64,000 nt of DNA. Source: Paragorgia papillata (lineage: Eukaryota > Cnidaria > Anthozoa > Scleralcyonacea > Coralliidae). Positions 1-10,540 of this stretch are shown here, in pieces. The position numbers and the translations under genes are program-made. The notes under the pieces were generated by a model. It searched no databases. It saw only the letters and a program-made list of their open reading frames with translations, and was not told the DNA's origin. Numbering within the stretch: the first letter of the stretch is position 1; each line of letters starts with the position of its first letter. The stretch covers positions 2,365,501-2,429,500 of the forward strand of contig JAWNZC010000106.1 of the NCBI GenBank assembly GCA_035771165.1, in the 5' to 3' direction.

Positions 1-935
1 TTAATTCAGAGATAAATTTCCAACAAAACAGTATCAGCGTTTTATTATTTATTGCTTGGTTTCGATTTTATGATTTAAAATGTTGGTCAAAAAAAAGCAA
101 TTTTAAAAAAGCAACGTTATCAATAAAATCAGCAAAACTCGACATTTCTTAATACGCTAGCTAGAATGGTTTGCCGTTAATAATATAGCCAGAGTGAAAT
201 ACTAAAATACAGAATAAAAGTGGATTTTAGCGTTCAGAAGGTTTACACTGTAATAAATTCGAAGTCAACAATACATTCACGCAATGAATCAAATGACAGA
301 CGTTTCCCCATTATTTTTAAAAATATTTTCCGTTTAGCTAGAAACTAGAAATTTCTACCCCATGCAAATAGCATTTTTCAATAACTTCTGTTTGATATAT
401 ATCTCGCGATGTTGCGCGTTAAGTATTTAAAAAAAATCTAAAATTCTATATTAACACTTGTGAGAAGTCAATTTCCTAATTTTCATGTCTATTTGTAATA
501 TTATTTCAAACAACGGTTCGCACATTTTTGACATTTTAACAAGTTTCACATAACGGAGAAACTCGAACTATACATGGAATGAAAGCTTATTCAACATCTA
601 ATAACATACCCACACAATATATTTTAACAATGAGTAAACAATGAGTAGTTCTGAAATTACTAGCCATCTTGTTCCACAACTGACGAGATGCCGCGCGCAA
701 TATGCCATGCCACTTGATATACGGTACTCACTGCTTTTCCCCTCGGAATCATTCAAAACTCGTCAACATGAAAGTCCATAGGCATCGGAGACCAAAATAT
801 CACAGCCCTGCATTAAATAGCTACCAAATTGAGAGTATTCTGTAGTCTGAAAACCAGCTGCTGTATATTTGACAAAATGGAAGGAATTCAGATTGTTTAT
901 TATTCTATAATTCTATAATTATCCCAAATTAGAAA
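1..935. other. AT-rich stretch without recognisable gene
   Basis: No reading frame of note, no conserved motif and no clear inverted repeat was seen on either strand. The sequence is AT-rich with short A and T runs. It forms the left flank of the Copia insertion; the last five bases before the left LTR (CATGT, 936-940) are one copy of that element's target duplication. Confidence 0.5.
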
Positions 936-940
936 CATGT

Positions 941-1118
941 TGTTGAACTCATTTCATCTGAATGTATTTATTTGATATAATATAAATGCTTTACATGATA
1001 TGTTATATATATCGTAACAAAAACGTCGAACACGAGGAGGGAGCACAAAAGCTATCCCAGCATGCACTATTTACAATGATCATAAAATATGACGTAATAT
1101 GAAAACACTATGTTAACA
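941..1118 (-). repeat. 3' LTR of the Copia element
   Basis: 178 bp, starting TGTTGAACTC and ending ATGTTAACA in plus orientation. No difference from the copy at 3987-4164 was found on reading. Preceded by target duplication CATGT. Confidence 0.93.
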
Positions 1119-1128
1119 CCCCCACTAG
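1119..1128 (-). other. Polypurine tract of the Copia element
   Basis: On the minus strand CTAGTGGGGG directly abuts the 3' LTR. This is the expected place and composition for the plus-strand DNA primer of an LTR retrotransposon. Confidence 0.7.
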
Positions 1129-1196
1129 TTTTCATAATCTAAAGCTATTTACAAACTAAACGCAACAACAATGAATGCCAATTACATATTTACATT

Positions 1197-2717
1197 TTAG
1201 ACACCAAATAGAATATGTTTAAACTTGTCTAACTTAATTCGTGTAGCTGGTTTTGTTAAGATATCAGCTACCATGTTTTCAGTTTGACAGTACACAATGT
1301 CCATCTTTCCACTTGCAACTACTTCTCTAAGAAAATGGTATTTAATGTCTATATGTTTACATCTTTGTCTTCGTACAGGATTTTTACTCAAGGCTATTGC
1401 CCCCTGATTATCCTCATATACTGTTGTACACTCATATACTTTGTTATCTATACTATTTAATAGCTGCATCAAATAAAGACTTTCCTGAGTAGTGGCTGCT
1501 AGACTAACATACTCTGCCTCGCAGGTGGAAAGAGCGATTGTAGGCTGTTTCTTAGACTTCCAAGATATAAGAGCACCATTCTTAGCTAAGCTAAAACAGT
1601 AACCCGAAGTGCTATGCCTATCTTTCAATGAGGATGCCCAATCTGCATCACTTTCATCACAGCCTAAATTATTAACAGTTTCTTCAGATTCAGGGGGAGC
1701 TTCATCCTGTTTCTGAAGGTCATTTGAAGAAGAAAGACCTATGTCCTCCATTCTAGTTTCAGTCTGTGTGCCTTGTTCTGCACTACAGTTCTTAATAAAC
1801 TTTACTAATCTGTGTCTCATGACTTTACCAGCCTCTGGGTGGTAAACAAGGTATGCTGGGCTATTCTTGTCATAACCAACAAATATTCCTTTCACACACT
1901 TAGGATCTAGTTTCTTTCGTTCATATTCATAGGTATAACACTGTGAACCAAATACCCACATTTTTGACAGATCTGGCTTCTTCCCTGTCAGGGTAAAATA
2001 GGGTGTACTCTTAGTCCTATTGTTATAGCACCTATTTATAATGTGGGCAGCGGTTTGGACAGCATATGGCCACAACATCTTAGGTACACCTTTCTCCAAT
2101 AATAAGCATCTAGCCATTTCAAATAATGTGCGCCAATGCCTTTCTGCCGTTCCGTTCTGGTGAGGGGAATATGGGCAGGATGTTTCATGCTTAATGCCTT
2201 TCTTCCTAAGAAGTGTCTTAAAATCATTATTCATAAATTCTGTGCCATTGTCTGATCTCAAGCGTTTAACTTGGCCATAAGGGGCACAATCGGCAAGAAA
2301 TTTCTCAGTTGCTAACAAGGTATCGCTCTTGTTCTTAAGAAAGTATACAAAAACAACCCCAGAGAAGTCATCAGTGAAGGCAATACAATATTTGAAACCA
2401 TTTTTGGACACTGGGTTAATAGGGCCTGCTAAGTCTGTATGTACCAATTCTAGGGGTTGTGTAGCTCTACTATCTGGTGCTCTATTTCTAGTTTCTGCAA
2501 ACTTACCTTCCATACACGTGTAACACTCTAACTTGGATCTATCTACCTTCCCTACAACTTTCATTCCACTTACCTCACTTTCTAGTTTCACTATGTCATC
2601 AAAATTACAATGCCCTAATATATCATGCCACTTATAAATATCACATGCAAGGCTTACCTTATCATCATTACTTTTATCATCATTACTATTTGAACACTGT
2701 CCAACAATGTAATGATA
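1197..2717 (-). CDS. Copia pol: integrase joined in frame to RNase H, reverse transcriptase deleted
   Basis: An open frame in the same phase as gag-protease, separated from it by a single TGA (2718-2720). It begins with the His-His-Cys-Cys zinc segment (WHDILGHCN ... CYTC). The integrase core follows with D (VHTDLAGP), D (RSDNGTEF) and E (QNGTAERHWRTL). A short acidic linker then runs straight into RNase H (SDADWASSLKDRHSTSGYC, IALSTCEAEY, EDNQGAIALS, KHIDIKYHFLRE). In Copia elements the reverse transcriptase lies between these two domains. No trace of it, including its YVDD motif, is present, yet the frame stays open across the junction near 1650-1690. Ends at TAA 1197-1199. A protein without reverse transcriptase could integrate DNA but not copy RNA. 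Confidence 0.9.
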   Translation of the reverse strand, partial: YHYIVGQCSNSNDDKSNDDKVSLACDIYKWHDILGHCNFDDIVKLESEVSGMKVVGKVDRSKLECYTCMEGKFAETRNRAPDSRATQPLELVHTDLAGPINPVSKNGFKYCIAFTDDFSGVVFVYFLKNKSDTLLATEKFLADCAPYGQVKRLRSDNGTEFMNNDFKTLLRKKGIKHETSCPYSPHQNGTAERHWRTLFEMARCLLLEKGVPKMLWPYAVQTAAHIINRCYNNRTKSTPYFTLTGKKPDLSKMWVFGSQCYTYEYERKKLDPKCVKGIFVGYDKNSPAYLVYHPEAGKVMRHRLVKFIKNCSAEQGTQTETRMEDIGLSSSNDLQKQDEAPPESEETVNNLGCDESDADWASSLKDRHSTSGYCFSLAKNGALISWKSKKQPTIALSTCEAEYVSLAATTQESLYLMQLLNSIDNKVYECTTVYEDNQGAIALSKNPVRRQRCKHIDIKYHFLREVVASGKMDIVYCQTENMVADILTKPATRIKLDKFKHILFGV

Positions 2718-2753
2718 TCAATCATTACATTGTTGGACAGTGTTCAAATAGTA
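2684..2753. repeat. 70-bp near-perfect palindrome at the gag-protease/integrase junction
   Basis: Arms of 33 bp (2684-2716 and 2721-2753) are exact reverse complements around the 4-base loop ATCA. The loop contains, on the minus strand, the only stop codon between the gag-protease and integrase frames. The right arm is ordinary gag-pol coding sequence, so the left arm may be an inverted duplication of it. Confidence 0.9.
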
Positions 2754-3998
2754 TAAGCGTTCATGTTCTTCAATGATGAATGTAGTTCCATCTTTGTACA
2801 CAAGTTCACTTTGATCTTGTGAAAATTTTACTTCAGCTCCATTTGAAGTAGCTGCTTTAACAGAAAATATGTCCTGTGGGTAGGACGGTATGAACAGCGC
2901 TCCTTTCAGTACAGCCTTCACATGTCTTCCATTTTCATCTTTCAGCATCACCTCAGCATCTCCCCTCTTAACAGCCACATTATTACTGCGAGTTCCGTCT
3001 GCAAGCTCCATGAAATGCTTTGCCGGCTTGAAATTACCATCGACTCGTTTTAATATATCTCTCGTAACGATATGGGATGTCGCACCAGTATCAACTAGCA
3101 TTCCATTAGCTTTGTACTGAGAATGCTTGGTGGGGCTAACTCGTACTTTGAAAACAAACGAATGTTCATCCTCTGTACCTCCTGATTGGTCGCTAGATGT
3201 GACTTGTTTTACTTTTGTGGCTTCTTGGTCCTTTCGTTGGTGTCTTCTACAGTTACCGTCACTATGTGTTGTTGACTTGTGGTATGAACACCATTTTGGT
3301 GTCTCATTTTTAGTGTTATCTGGACAATCCCTTATAAAATGCCCCTGGAGGCCACATCCATAGCATGTTAGGTTGTTCGATGGGTACTGAGCTTTCATCA
3401 CTTGGTCCGTCTTAGGTTTATGATGAAATTTTTCGGTTTCTTCAAAGCTTTTCAGCTGACACTTGAACATAGCAAATGTAATTTCACTCGCACTTTGGGT
3501 AACATGAACAATTAAGGGTTTGTATGAGTCAGGCAAACCTTTTAATATCATGGCAATAACAAGTCCGTCACTAAGTGTCTCTTTAGCGTTTTTCAGGGCT
3601 GTGATCGACTTTTCTGCTCTTATTATATAGTCTGTCACTGTTTCGCTTTCTCCTTTCTCAAGTGATGTGAGCTCAGTATAAAGGGCTATTATTCTAGGTT
3701 TACCTTGACTTGCATAGTGGTCTCGTAAAATCTGGAACGCTTTCCTTCCATCGCCAGCAGCATCTCTCATTACTAACGACAGGCTTTTATCATCCAGTAG
3801 TTGGATCAATTCGGCATAACATTCTTCGTTCTTTGCAACATTGGGGTCTTCATCCGATGGAAGAATTGTATCCTTCAGTTTTAGTGTTTGAAAGTAGCCG
3901 AGTAGTCTCGCTTCCCAAAGCTCGAATTTTGTTTCATCTCCATCAAATAACAGTCTCTGCAACTTGGCGTTCCTGGGCCCATAACCTGTTGAACTCAT
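2718..3998 (-). CDS. Copia gag and aspartic protease
   Basis: 426 residues. The start ATG at 3998 lies 12 bases inside the 5' LTR, so the frame crosses the primer binding site. Residues 1-200 are a Copia-type capsid region (UBN2-like, with FQILRDHYAS and TSLEKGES). A CCHC zinc knuckle CYGCGLQGHFIRDC is at residues 212-225, followed by a basic Cys/His stretch. The protease active site is LVDTGATSHI with Asp303. The frame ends at TGA 2718-2720 in the palindrome; the integrase frame continues in phase beyond it. The product packages element RNA, and the protease cuts the polyprotein. Confidence 0.9.
   Translation of the reverse strand: MSSTGYGPRNAKLQRLLFDGDETKFELWEARLLGYFQTLKLKDTILPSDEDPNVAKNEECYAELIQLLDDKSLSLVMRDAAGDGRKAFQILRDHYASQGKPRIIALYTELTSLEKGESETVTDYIIRAEKSITALKNAKETLSDGLVIAMILKGLPDSYKPLIVHVTQSASEITFAMFKCQLKSFEETEKFHHKPKTDQVMKAQYPSNNLTCYGCGLQGHFIRDCPDNTKNETPKWCSYHKSTTHSDGNCRRHQRKDQEATKVKQVTSSDQSGGTEDEHSFVFKVRVSPTKHSQYKANGMLVDTGATSHIVTRDILKRVDGNFKPAKHFMELADGTRSNNVAVKRGDAEVMLKDENGRHVKAVLKGALFIPSYPQDIFSVKAATSNGAEVKFSQDQSELVYKDGTTFIIEEHERLYYLNTVQQCND
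3973..3986 (-). other. Primer binding site for an initiator-tRNA half molecule
   Basis: On the minus strand GGTTATGGGCCCAG immediately follows the 5' LTR. It is complementary to the anticodon stem-loop of eukaryotic initiator tRNA-Met (CTGGGCCCATAACC), the site Copia elements use when primed by the 5' half of that tRNA. This confirms element orientation and boundary. Confidence 0.85.
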
Positions 3999-4164
3999 TT
4001 CATCTGAATGTATTTATTTGATATAATATAAATGCTTTACATGATATGTTATATATATCGTAACAAAAACGTCGAACACGAGGAGGGAGCACAAAAGCTA
4101 TCCCAGCATGCACTATTTACAATGATCATAAAATATGACGTAATATGAAAACACTATGTTAACA
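3987..4164 (-). repeat. 5' LTR of the Copia element
   Basis: 178 bp, same as the left copy. Followed by target duplication CATGT at 4165-4169. The gag start codon is within the last 12 bases of this LTR (minus-strand sense). Confidence 0.93.
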
Positions 4165-4169
4165 CATGT

Positions 4170-4344
4170 CAACCAATCAGATTTCACTACCAGGTTTCTT
4201 GGTAGTGACGTCACTGGACGGCATTATCGCCTATTGAATTCAGACGCCTCTCTCAGCGAGTGAGAACGAGATGAGATCGGCGGCTGGCTTTCAGTCTAGA
4301 CCACAGACCGTTGGTCTCAATTATTATATCCAAGCCACTCAACA
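4170..4344. other. Unassigned stretch, possibly remains of a gypsy LTR
   Basis: Lies between the Copia target duplication and the gypsy pol remnant. It has no coding sequence. Its position upstream of a truncated gypsy pol suggests an old 5' LTR or leader brought next to pol by an internal deletion, but no matching 3' LTR was recognised. Confidence 0.3.
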
Positions 4345-5813
4345 ATTAAGGCACCAGCGAGGTTACAGCGCATGCTCCTGCGATTGCAACGCTACGACAT
4401 CGTTTTAAGGTACAAGCCTGGAAAGGAACTTTACTCTGCAGATACACTCTCGAGAGCACACCTTTCTACCACAGGCGACGAGGACGAAGATCTTGTATTA
4501 TCCGTACATACAGCGACGACAAGTCTACCGGTGAGCGATAAGAAGTTAGCCGAATTACGTCAGGAAACAGCTAGCGATTGTACTATGGTCAAGTTAGCAG
4601 TCTTAATCCAAGAAGGATGGCCCAACAATAAGCACAGCGTGCCGAAACAAGTCCGTGAATATTGGCCATTCAAAGACGAACTTGTTGCAGCTGATGGTCT
4701 CATCTTTAAAGGTCAGACCAATGTTATCCCTCAAGCACTACGGAAAGATGTTCTCTTACAAATTCATGAAGGGCATCTCGGAATCGAGAGAAGTAAACTT
4801 CGAGCCCGAGAGCTGGTGTTTTGGCCTGGTATGTGCAAACAGATCGAGGACACGGTGTCAAACTGCTCAATCTGTCAAGAGCTCAGGCACAGCAACCCAC
4901 GAGAACCGTTGATTCCACACGAGATCCCACAGTATCCCTGGCAGGTCGTTGCAACGGATCTGTTTGAGTGGAATGGCAATCACTACGTCGTGGTTGTCGA
5001 CTATTATAGTCGTTATTGGGAAGTCGCGCAACTACACAGTTTGACGAGTACAGCTGTCATCGATAAGTTGAGACAAGTCTTTGCGAGGCATGGAATTCCG
5101 GAGACAGTCAAGTCGGACAATGGTCCACAGTACAGCTCCGCCGAGTTCGCAAAGTTTGCATCTAAATGGAAATTTGCTCATGTGACGTCGAGCCCGAAGT
5201 ATCCGCAGTCAAATGGCCTGGCAGAGAAGACTGCATGTGCAAACTGTTAAGAGAACTTTAGAGAAAGCCAAGCGTGATCGCAAGGATCCTTGTCTCACCT
5301 TGTTGGAACAACGAAATACACCAGTAGATAACTACAAGTCACCCGCACAACTCTCTATGGGAAGACGTCTGCGTTCAATTCTACCGTGCACTACGAGTCA
5401 TTTAATTCCAGAGACCATTTGTCACAGCGAAACACAGACTAGATTTCAAAAGAAACAGGCCGAGCAGAAAGCCAATTATGACAAATCTACCGTGCAGCTA
5501 CCGCCATTTCAGACTGGAGAAACAATACGTATCAAGCGAGAAGGTGAATGGAAACCTGCAAAAGTTATTGAAGTTGCTGATACACCCCAAAGCTACTTCG
5601 TCGAAACCTCGGAAGGAGCATAAGGACACTTCACAAGATCAGTCATCTACGAAAGTAATATGGAGACGAACGTAGAAATCGACGCAATCTACAAGTAAGG
5701 ATTATGAACAGCAGTCGCAAAGTTCAGAGAGTCCACAGCAACAAGCGAACAATGTCGAAGAAGGATATCGCACACGCTCAGGAAGATTAGTTAAACTACC
5801 CAATAGATTATAG
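4345..5813 (+). pseudogene. Ty3/gypsy pol remnant: RNase H end, integrase, C-terminal tail
   Basis: The 5' part (gag, protease, reverse transcriptase) is missing. The frame starting near 4345 opens with the end of RNase H (LQRYDIVLRYKPGKELYSADTLSRA), continues through a His-His-Cys-Cys zinc segment (HEGHLGIERS ... CSICQ), and has integrase core motifs VVATDLF, VKSDNGPQYSS and YPQSNGLAEK. It breaks by frameshift just after AEK near 5230 and stops at 5250. The rest of the integrase C-terminus resumes in another frame (about 5213-5623), and further breaks lead to a short tail with TRSGRLVKLPNRL ending at TAG 5811-5813. The domain order reverse transcriptase-RNase H-integrase marks it as gypsy, not Copia. 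It is inactive. Confidence 0.88.
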
Positions 5814-5936
5814 AACCATGTTTTAGAAACATTTATACTCTCGACTTAGAAACGTTTAGCAGTCGTGACTCACTTTGATCAACAAAAACAAGAAGAAGAA
5901 AAAAAGTTGTATTTTTTCCCCACTTATTAGGGGAAT

Positions 5937-6037
5937 TGTAATATATTCAAGTTTACATTATGCTAATTAGATACCAGTATCTATATATAGCTTGACCTGT
6001 CTGAATAAAGGTTAGGCTGTTGTCAGTTACTCGTACA
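5937..6037 (+). repeat. Probable gypsy 3' LTR (first element)
   Basis: It starts TGTAATATATTC directly after a purine-rich ATTAGGGGAAT tract downstream of the gypsy pol tail. It contains AATAAAGG and ends near CTCGTACA. The length of 101 bp is short for an LTR, so it may be truncated by the adjacent second element. Confidence 0.5.
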
Positions 6038-6358
6038 TTTTCAATACAACAAGAACCATACAAGGTCATCCAAAAGGACGGGAATGCAGTTGTAATACAG
6101 AATTCAGAAGGCTGCAAAAAGATGCGAAATACAGCACACTTGAAGAAACTTGTCAGACCAGAAGAACCAGACAGCGAAGTGACCGAACACCGAAACCTCG
6201 AACAGCAGGAGTCTCCTGAAAACCCAAGTGTACCACCAGAGGATGTCCCAGCACCAGCTTCTAAGCCTCCTGCTGATCTGCGACCTGTGCGCACTAGTAA
6301 TCCACCATTATGGTCAAGGACTATGTCCTCATGTTTACATAATTTATCTGGAATTTGA
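6038..6358 (+). pseudogene. C-terminal end of a second Ty3/gypsy pol
   Basis: A frame of about 110 codons that opens upstream of this point and runs to TGA at 6358. It starts like the extreme end of gypsy integrase (EPYKVIQKDGNAVVIQNSEG ... MRNTAHLKKL) and continues into a Pro/Glu-rich tail. This is a different copy from the remnant at 4345-5813, since both carry their own pol tail and LTR. No other part of the element remains. Confidence 0.65.
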
Positions 6359-6453
6359 CTGTATCATCCAGTAGTTAATATTTGTGTTAGACAGTTTCCA
6401 GAGAAGAAACTGTTTTGTTGTAATATGAAGTTTAATACTAAGTGAAGGGGAGA

Positions 6454-6601
6454 TGTAGTGTACCGGATATTACGTAGGTACACGTAGGCGCCCTAAGTAT
6501 TGTGGGCAACATATGCTAGGAAGCACGTCCATCTTGAAAATCCTAGATTGTGTAAATAAATGTGTGTTTGTTTGTAAGAAAGTCTTCGTTTATTCTGTAC
6601 A
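6454..6601 (+). repeat. Gypsy 3' LTR (second element)
   Basis: It starts TGTAGTGTACC just after the polypurine tract GTGAAGGGGAGA and ends TTTATTCTGTACA, 148 bp. A polyadenylation-like AATAAA lies near 6555. TG...CA ends and a polypurine tract support the call. Confidence 0.65.
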
Positions 6602-6780
6602 CAAACACCAAACACTCATTAAATTCTTGGGCGATATGTTTAAGACTGTATTAGTGGTATGCCATTGTGGTTTAAAAGTTTTTGGGTGATTTGATTTAGG
6701 TTTTGTAGTGTTCATAAGGTCTTTGAGCGTTTTCCAAGTATCTTTTAAATTGAACCTAGCAGATTCCATTTTTTGCAAAT
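6602..6780 (-). pseudogene. Short LINE fragment
   Basis: A minus-strand frame of about 60 codons with ARFNLKDTWKTLKDLMN, resembling the segment between endonuclease and reverse transcriptase of Jockey/CR1-type LINEs (the 'xxxTWKxLxxLL' region). No catalytic motif is present. It is too short for a secure family call. Confidence 0.4.
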
Positions 6781-7559
6781 AGTATATATGTAATTTTTGC
6801 AGTTTTAATCAGATGATTCAATTCATTTCCAACGGAGTATTGCTTACTTTACTATTTAGTAAAATAGTTTATGCTTATTTTTGATTGATGCTATCAAACC
6901 CCTAGTAATCCTAGGCTTTTTGTTTATTTTAATTTTTTTCAACTTTAGAGGAAAGGAAGTGTTGTACTGATAACTGTTGAAATTTATCTGAAAAAATAAG
7001 TCACAGCTTAAATTTGGATCTGCTGTGCTAAATACCTTACTCTAGTCATTTGATAAAAGTGCTTGATTAAATTTGGATAAATTTGTTTTATTTATGAGCC
7101 ATGCATAGTCATTTATTCTACCTTTAACTGCAGGTATGAATATATGTCTTGAAGAAGAATTAATGTATGGTTGCATTCATACATTTAGAGCAGTCGTACT
7201 CGAGGTGCTTTTTATCGTAAGCGATTTCTTTTACCTACTAACTGGATTGTATTATTATTTGACAAATTGTAGTAACGAAGTTATTTAAATACTGTATTAG
7301 TCAAATTTTGTGTGTTGTTATTGATGTGAATTTGATTGCCTGATCGCTGTTGTTTAGATCGTTGTTGTTTGTTTGCTAAAAAATTCCTCAAACTTACAGT
7401 ATAAACTGAATTACGGAGGATTTACATAAGTCTGTGAAAGTTTAACTTACATTCAAAAGTATATATAGATTACAATTAAATTTTCGAATTAAACTACAAT
7501 AAAAATTAGTACTTCTAAAATGTAAATGAGTTTTACATATTTAAGAAAGAGATATTAGG
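6781..7559. other. AT-rich spacer without gene
   Basis: No reading frame, repeat array or fold-back was recognised. It lies downstream of the 3' end of the LINE on the minus strand and may contain decayed LINE 3' sequence. Confidence 0.4.
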
Positions 7560-9480
7560 TTATTGTATGTGTTTGCACCAGATACTATAAAGGTGTCTTT
7601 AAAACGCTTAGTTCTACATAAGGGAACATACATAGGCTTGGTATTTCTCAAAGTGACTGAAGTGTAAGTTACATTAAAGGGAAGGAGTTTGTATAAATTT
7701 CCCTGCGGCTGACTAACTATTTTACAGTAAAAGGGTCTGACAAAGTTCTGCTCGACGATTTGCTAAGCTACATAATCTGGAGATATTGAGCAATTCTGAA
7801 TACGTCAATGCATATCCGTAAATAATATGTAAAGCTCTTTTCTGTATTCGTTCTAGTGAAATACTTAGATAAACAAGGAGGCCATAATGAAAAACCTGAC
7901 AGGCATATAAAAGTACTGATTGAATACATGTAATATAGAACTTCATAAGATTATTTCTAGACACATTAACGCGTTTAAGTTGGATAAAAAAATATAGACG
8001 CTTTCAGGCCTTCCTGGTAATTTCAGTAACGTGCGAGTTCCATTTTAAATTGTTTTGTAGGGTGACGCCGAAAAGCTTAATTGAAGCAACTTCAGTGATG
8101 GTTGTCTCTCCAATGGATGCGTAGGAATTTGGTGTTTTGGAAAATGAAATTCGAAGTTCCTTCCATTTCTTTGGATTTAGTTCCAATTTATGATCGTTCG
8201 ACCAATTGTCTACTTCGTTGATCATCTCTTGTGCGCAGCTACTTTGATCTTTACTTATAGTTTCGTAGATAGTGGTGTCGTCAACATATTTAAAAGTCGC
8301 ATTAGGAGAGGGTACGTCGAGGTCGTTTATCATCACTATAAAAAGCCAGGGGCCTAATCTTGTCCCTTGAGGAACACCTGCCAGTACATCTTCCCAATGT
8401 AAGTGACAATCGTTCGCCAGCTTAACTCGTTGACGCCTATCTGTCAAAAAATCGCAAATCCAATTTATTATGCATGGTGGGTTAATGTTATACAGCAAGA
8501 GTTTGTTAATTAGTAGCGTATGGTCCTTTTCTATAATCTAAAGCAAAAACTCTGACATCGTTGCCAGTTCCATCAGTGATTTGGGACCAGTGGTGGATAA
8601 TGTCTATTAAGGCATGGGTAGTTGACGATTGCGGTATGCAACCATACTGGTCAGGTCTTATATGTTCCAAAACTGCGCGATTTACGTGTGCGTGAACAAC
8701 ATAATCTTCTGCTATCTTTGACAGGGTAGGAGTTAAGCAGATTGATCTAAGATCTTTTGTAGCATCATCCACTTGTGTAGTTTTTGGTATGGGTGTCACA
8801 TTCGCACATTTCCATATTGAAGGGAGTTAACGGATACATAGGGTTGGACAGCATTACTATATAGAGTCGACGTGGTTACGAATATTTAATGGTTGGTAGG
8901 GTTGAGGTTGTAGAAATGTAGAAAGGCTTTATTAATCTTGTCTGCTAAATTACGTATTTCATGTAAGCTTGGCGAGTCTTTTGAAAGTAATGTAGTAGTA
9001 ATATCTTTATTCTTTTTCGTCATACCACAAAGTTTCTTGCATTCTTTCCACCATTTTTTTTGGGTTCGACTCACTTAAGTCCTTCACTTTCGTTTGGTAA
9101 TATTTCGATCTACATACTTTTCGTTCCTTATTTACTTTGTTTCTGTAAAATCGAAAAAGTGTTGGATTCGATTGATTATGGGCCTCTTGCCGCTTCCTGA
9201 TCAATAATTTCAGCTGACCTGTCATCCATGGTACGCCGTTTCTGTGGAGTTTCAGGAGTTTTGCTGGCATAATGGTGTCCAAACCAATGTCTATTATAGA
9301 CATAAAATACTTTAGTTTATCTTGCGCGTTGTCCATAGTATCTCTTAAAGACCAATCTACTATTAAAAAAATCTTCCAAGGGCATCCCTTGAACTTGGTC
9401 GCATATCTCTGGTTATTACTATTTTCTTGGTTGATCGGTGTTCTGTTCTTAACTGAGGGGATACGGAAATTGTACAATGG
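7560..9480 (-). pseudogene. CR1/L2-like LINE with frameshifted endonuclease-reverse transcriptase
   Basis: Read 5' to 3' on the minus strand: about 9477-9007 carries the end of the endonuclease region and the linker (WMTGQLKLLIRKRQEAHN). About 9074-8886 continues in a shifted frame with PKKWWKECKKLCGM. About 8799-8506 has reverse-transcriptase blocks (LRSICLTPTLSKIAE, YGCIPQSSTTHALID, VFALDYRKG) but breaks where the FADD-type block should be. About 8498-8004 has AGVPQGTRLGPWLF and the catalytic YVDD. About 7964-7722 is the C-terminal end. At least four breaks make it non-functional. The block order and the GVPQGT...LGP motif fit the Jockey/CR1 group. No gag-like first frame was found. Confidence 0.82.
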
Positions 9481-9699
9481 TCGGATAGACCGAAGAGTGC
9501 TAACTTTGATGCACTTCCACTAGTAATACCACTACCCCTACTCGGAAGTGGTTTATCTCAGCCAATGCGGAGATTACATGCTTCGCTGTATAGCACTTTC
9601 CGGCTAGCGTCACTGGCGAAACGCGAAACCAGGCCAATTAGTAGATCATCACTCTTCGCGACCTTTCCAGGGCAGGAAAAAACATTCCATTTGTTCCTT
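9481..9699. other. Unassigned spacer
   Basis: Noncoding sequence between the LINE 5' end and the BEL/Pao fragment; nothing recognised. Confidence 0.3.
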
Positions 9700-10190
9700 A
9701 TTTAAAAGGTTATTTCGTTTCGTTTGTATCTTTAAACTTGTCACATATCAATCCAAGCAATCTTGTTTCTCCTTCCTTGACACTCGTTTGTTCTTTCACG
9801 TGGCTTTGTTCGGGTTTACTTGATAGTTGGTTTTCCGTCCCAAGAGTTGGTTTATTTGAGTGCCACTTGTGTAATTCAAAACCTTCTCCATGCACCAAAG
9901 ATTGATATGGCTGACTTTTGGGGATGTTGGGCGTTGCTCGTCGTTTTTCCTCCGGCAATCAGATCATCTATGCAGAGACTTTGTTTAACTTCTTGCGCCA
10001 CGTCTGAAAACCTAGACTCATAGTTTTTGAGATACTGTTTGATTACTCCACCGAATATGAATGGTGATGGTGCTAATCCAAATATTACACGAGTGAATGA
10101 ATGTTAGCGTTTCAATTCCTTTTGTCACGGTGTTTTTCAACCAGTGAAATCTCACTGCATCCTTGTATCTCAAACTCCTTCTCATTTTAC
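9700..10190 (-). pseudogene. BEL/Pao reverse transcriptase fragment
   Basis: Minus-strand pieces in shifting frames, in order: EKDAVRFHWLKN (about 10170), VIFGLAPSPFIFGGV (about 10075), then a catalytic-block variant IDDLIAGG in place of YVDD (about 9960), and GFELHKWHSN with ETRLLGL (9958-9710). These match the thumb-side part of BEL/Pao reverse transcriptases. There are at least two frameshifts and no flanking LTRs, so it is a dead internal fragment. Confidence 0.75.
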
Positions 10191-10540
10191 CGGATGTTAA
10201 GCTTATGGTAGTGGCAGTGGTAATAGTATACTGAGCAGTAGTAGTTTCGTACCATCAGTTAAAATAACTGTCGGCTCCAGCCTACTCCGAAGAAGCTGTG
10301 AAACAGCGCCATCTGCTTCGATCCACTGCCACAGCATTGCGGCTAGCGGCTAATATTTGAGTTATAAACTTGCAGCTTCGTTTTCAAACTCAATCGATTG
10401 CTGTTCCATATTTCCTAAGGCTTAGCAAATACAGTGCTTGCCTTTCCAATTAGAATATCTACTACTGCTTTAGAATCACCAGAGCTATTAATTTTTGAGC
10501 CAGGGTAAGTAAAATCATCCACCGTTCCTATTGGTCGCCG

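Larger units (their letters stand above)
941..4164 (-). mobile_element. Young Copia (Ty1/copia) retrotransposon lacking reverse transcriptase
   Basis: A 3.2-kb LTR retrotransposon on the minus strand. Seen directly: two 178-bp LTRs with the same sequence, both TG...CA; a 5-bp target duplication CATGT at 936-940 and 4165-4169; a primer binding site next to the right (5') LTR; a G-rich polypurine tract next to the left (3') LTR; and gag, protease, integrase and RNase H coding sequence in one frame. The integrase-first order is Copia. The reverse transcriptase that should lie between integrase and RNase H is absent, so this copy cannot replicate alone. Identical LTRs imply recent insertion, presumably using enzymes from an intact relative. 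Confidence 0.93.
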
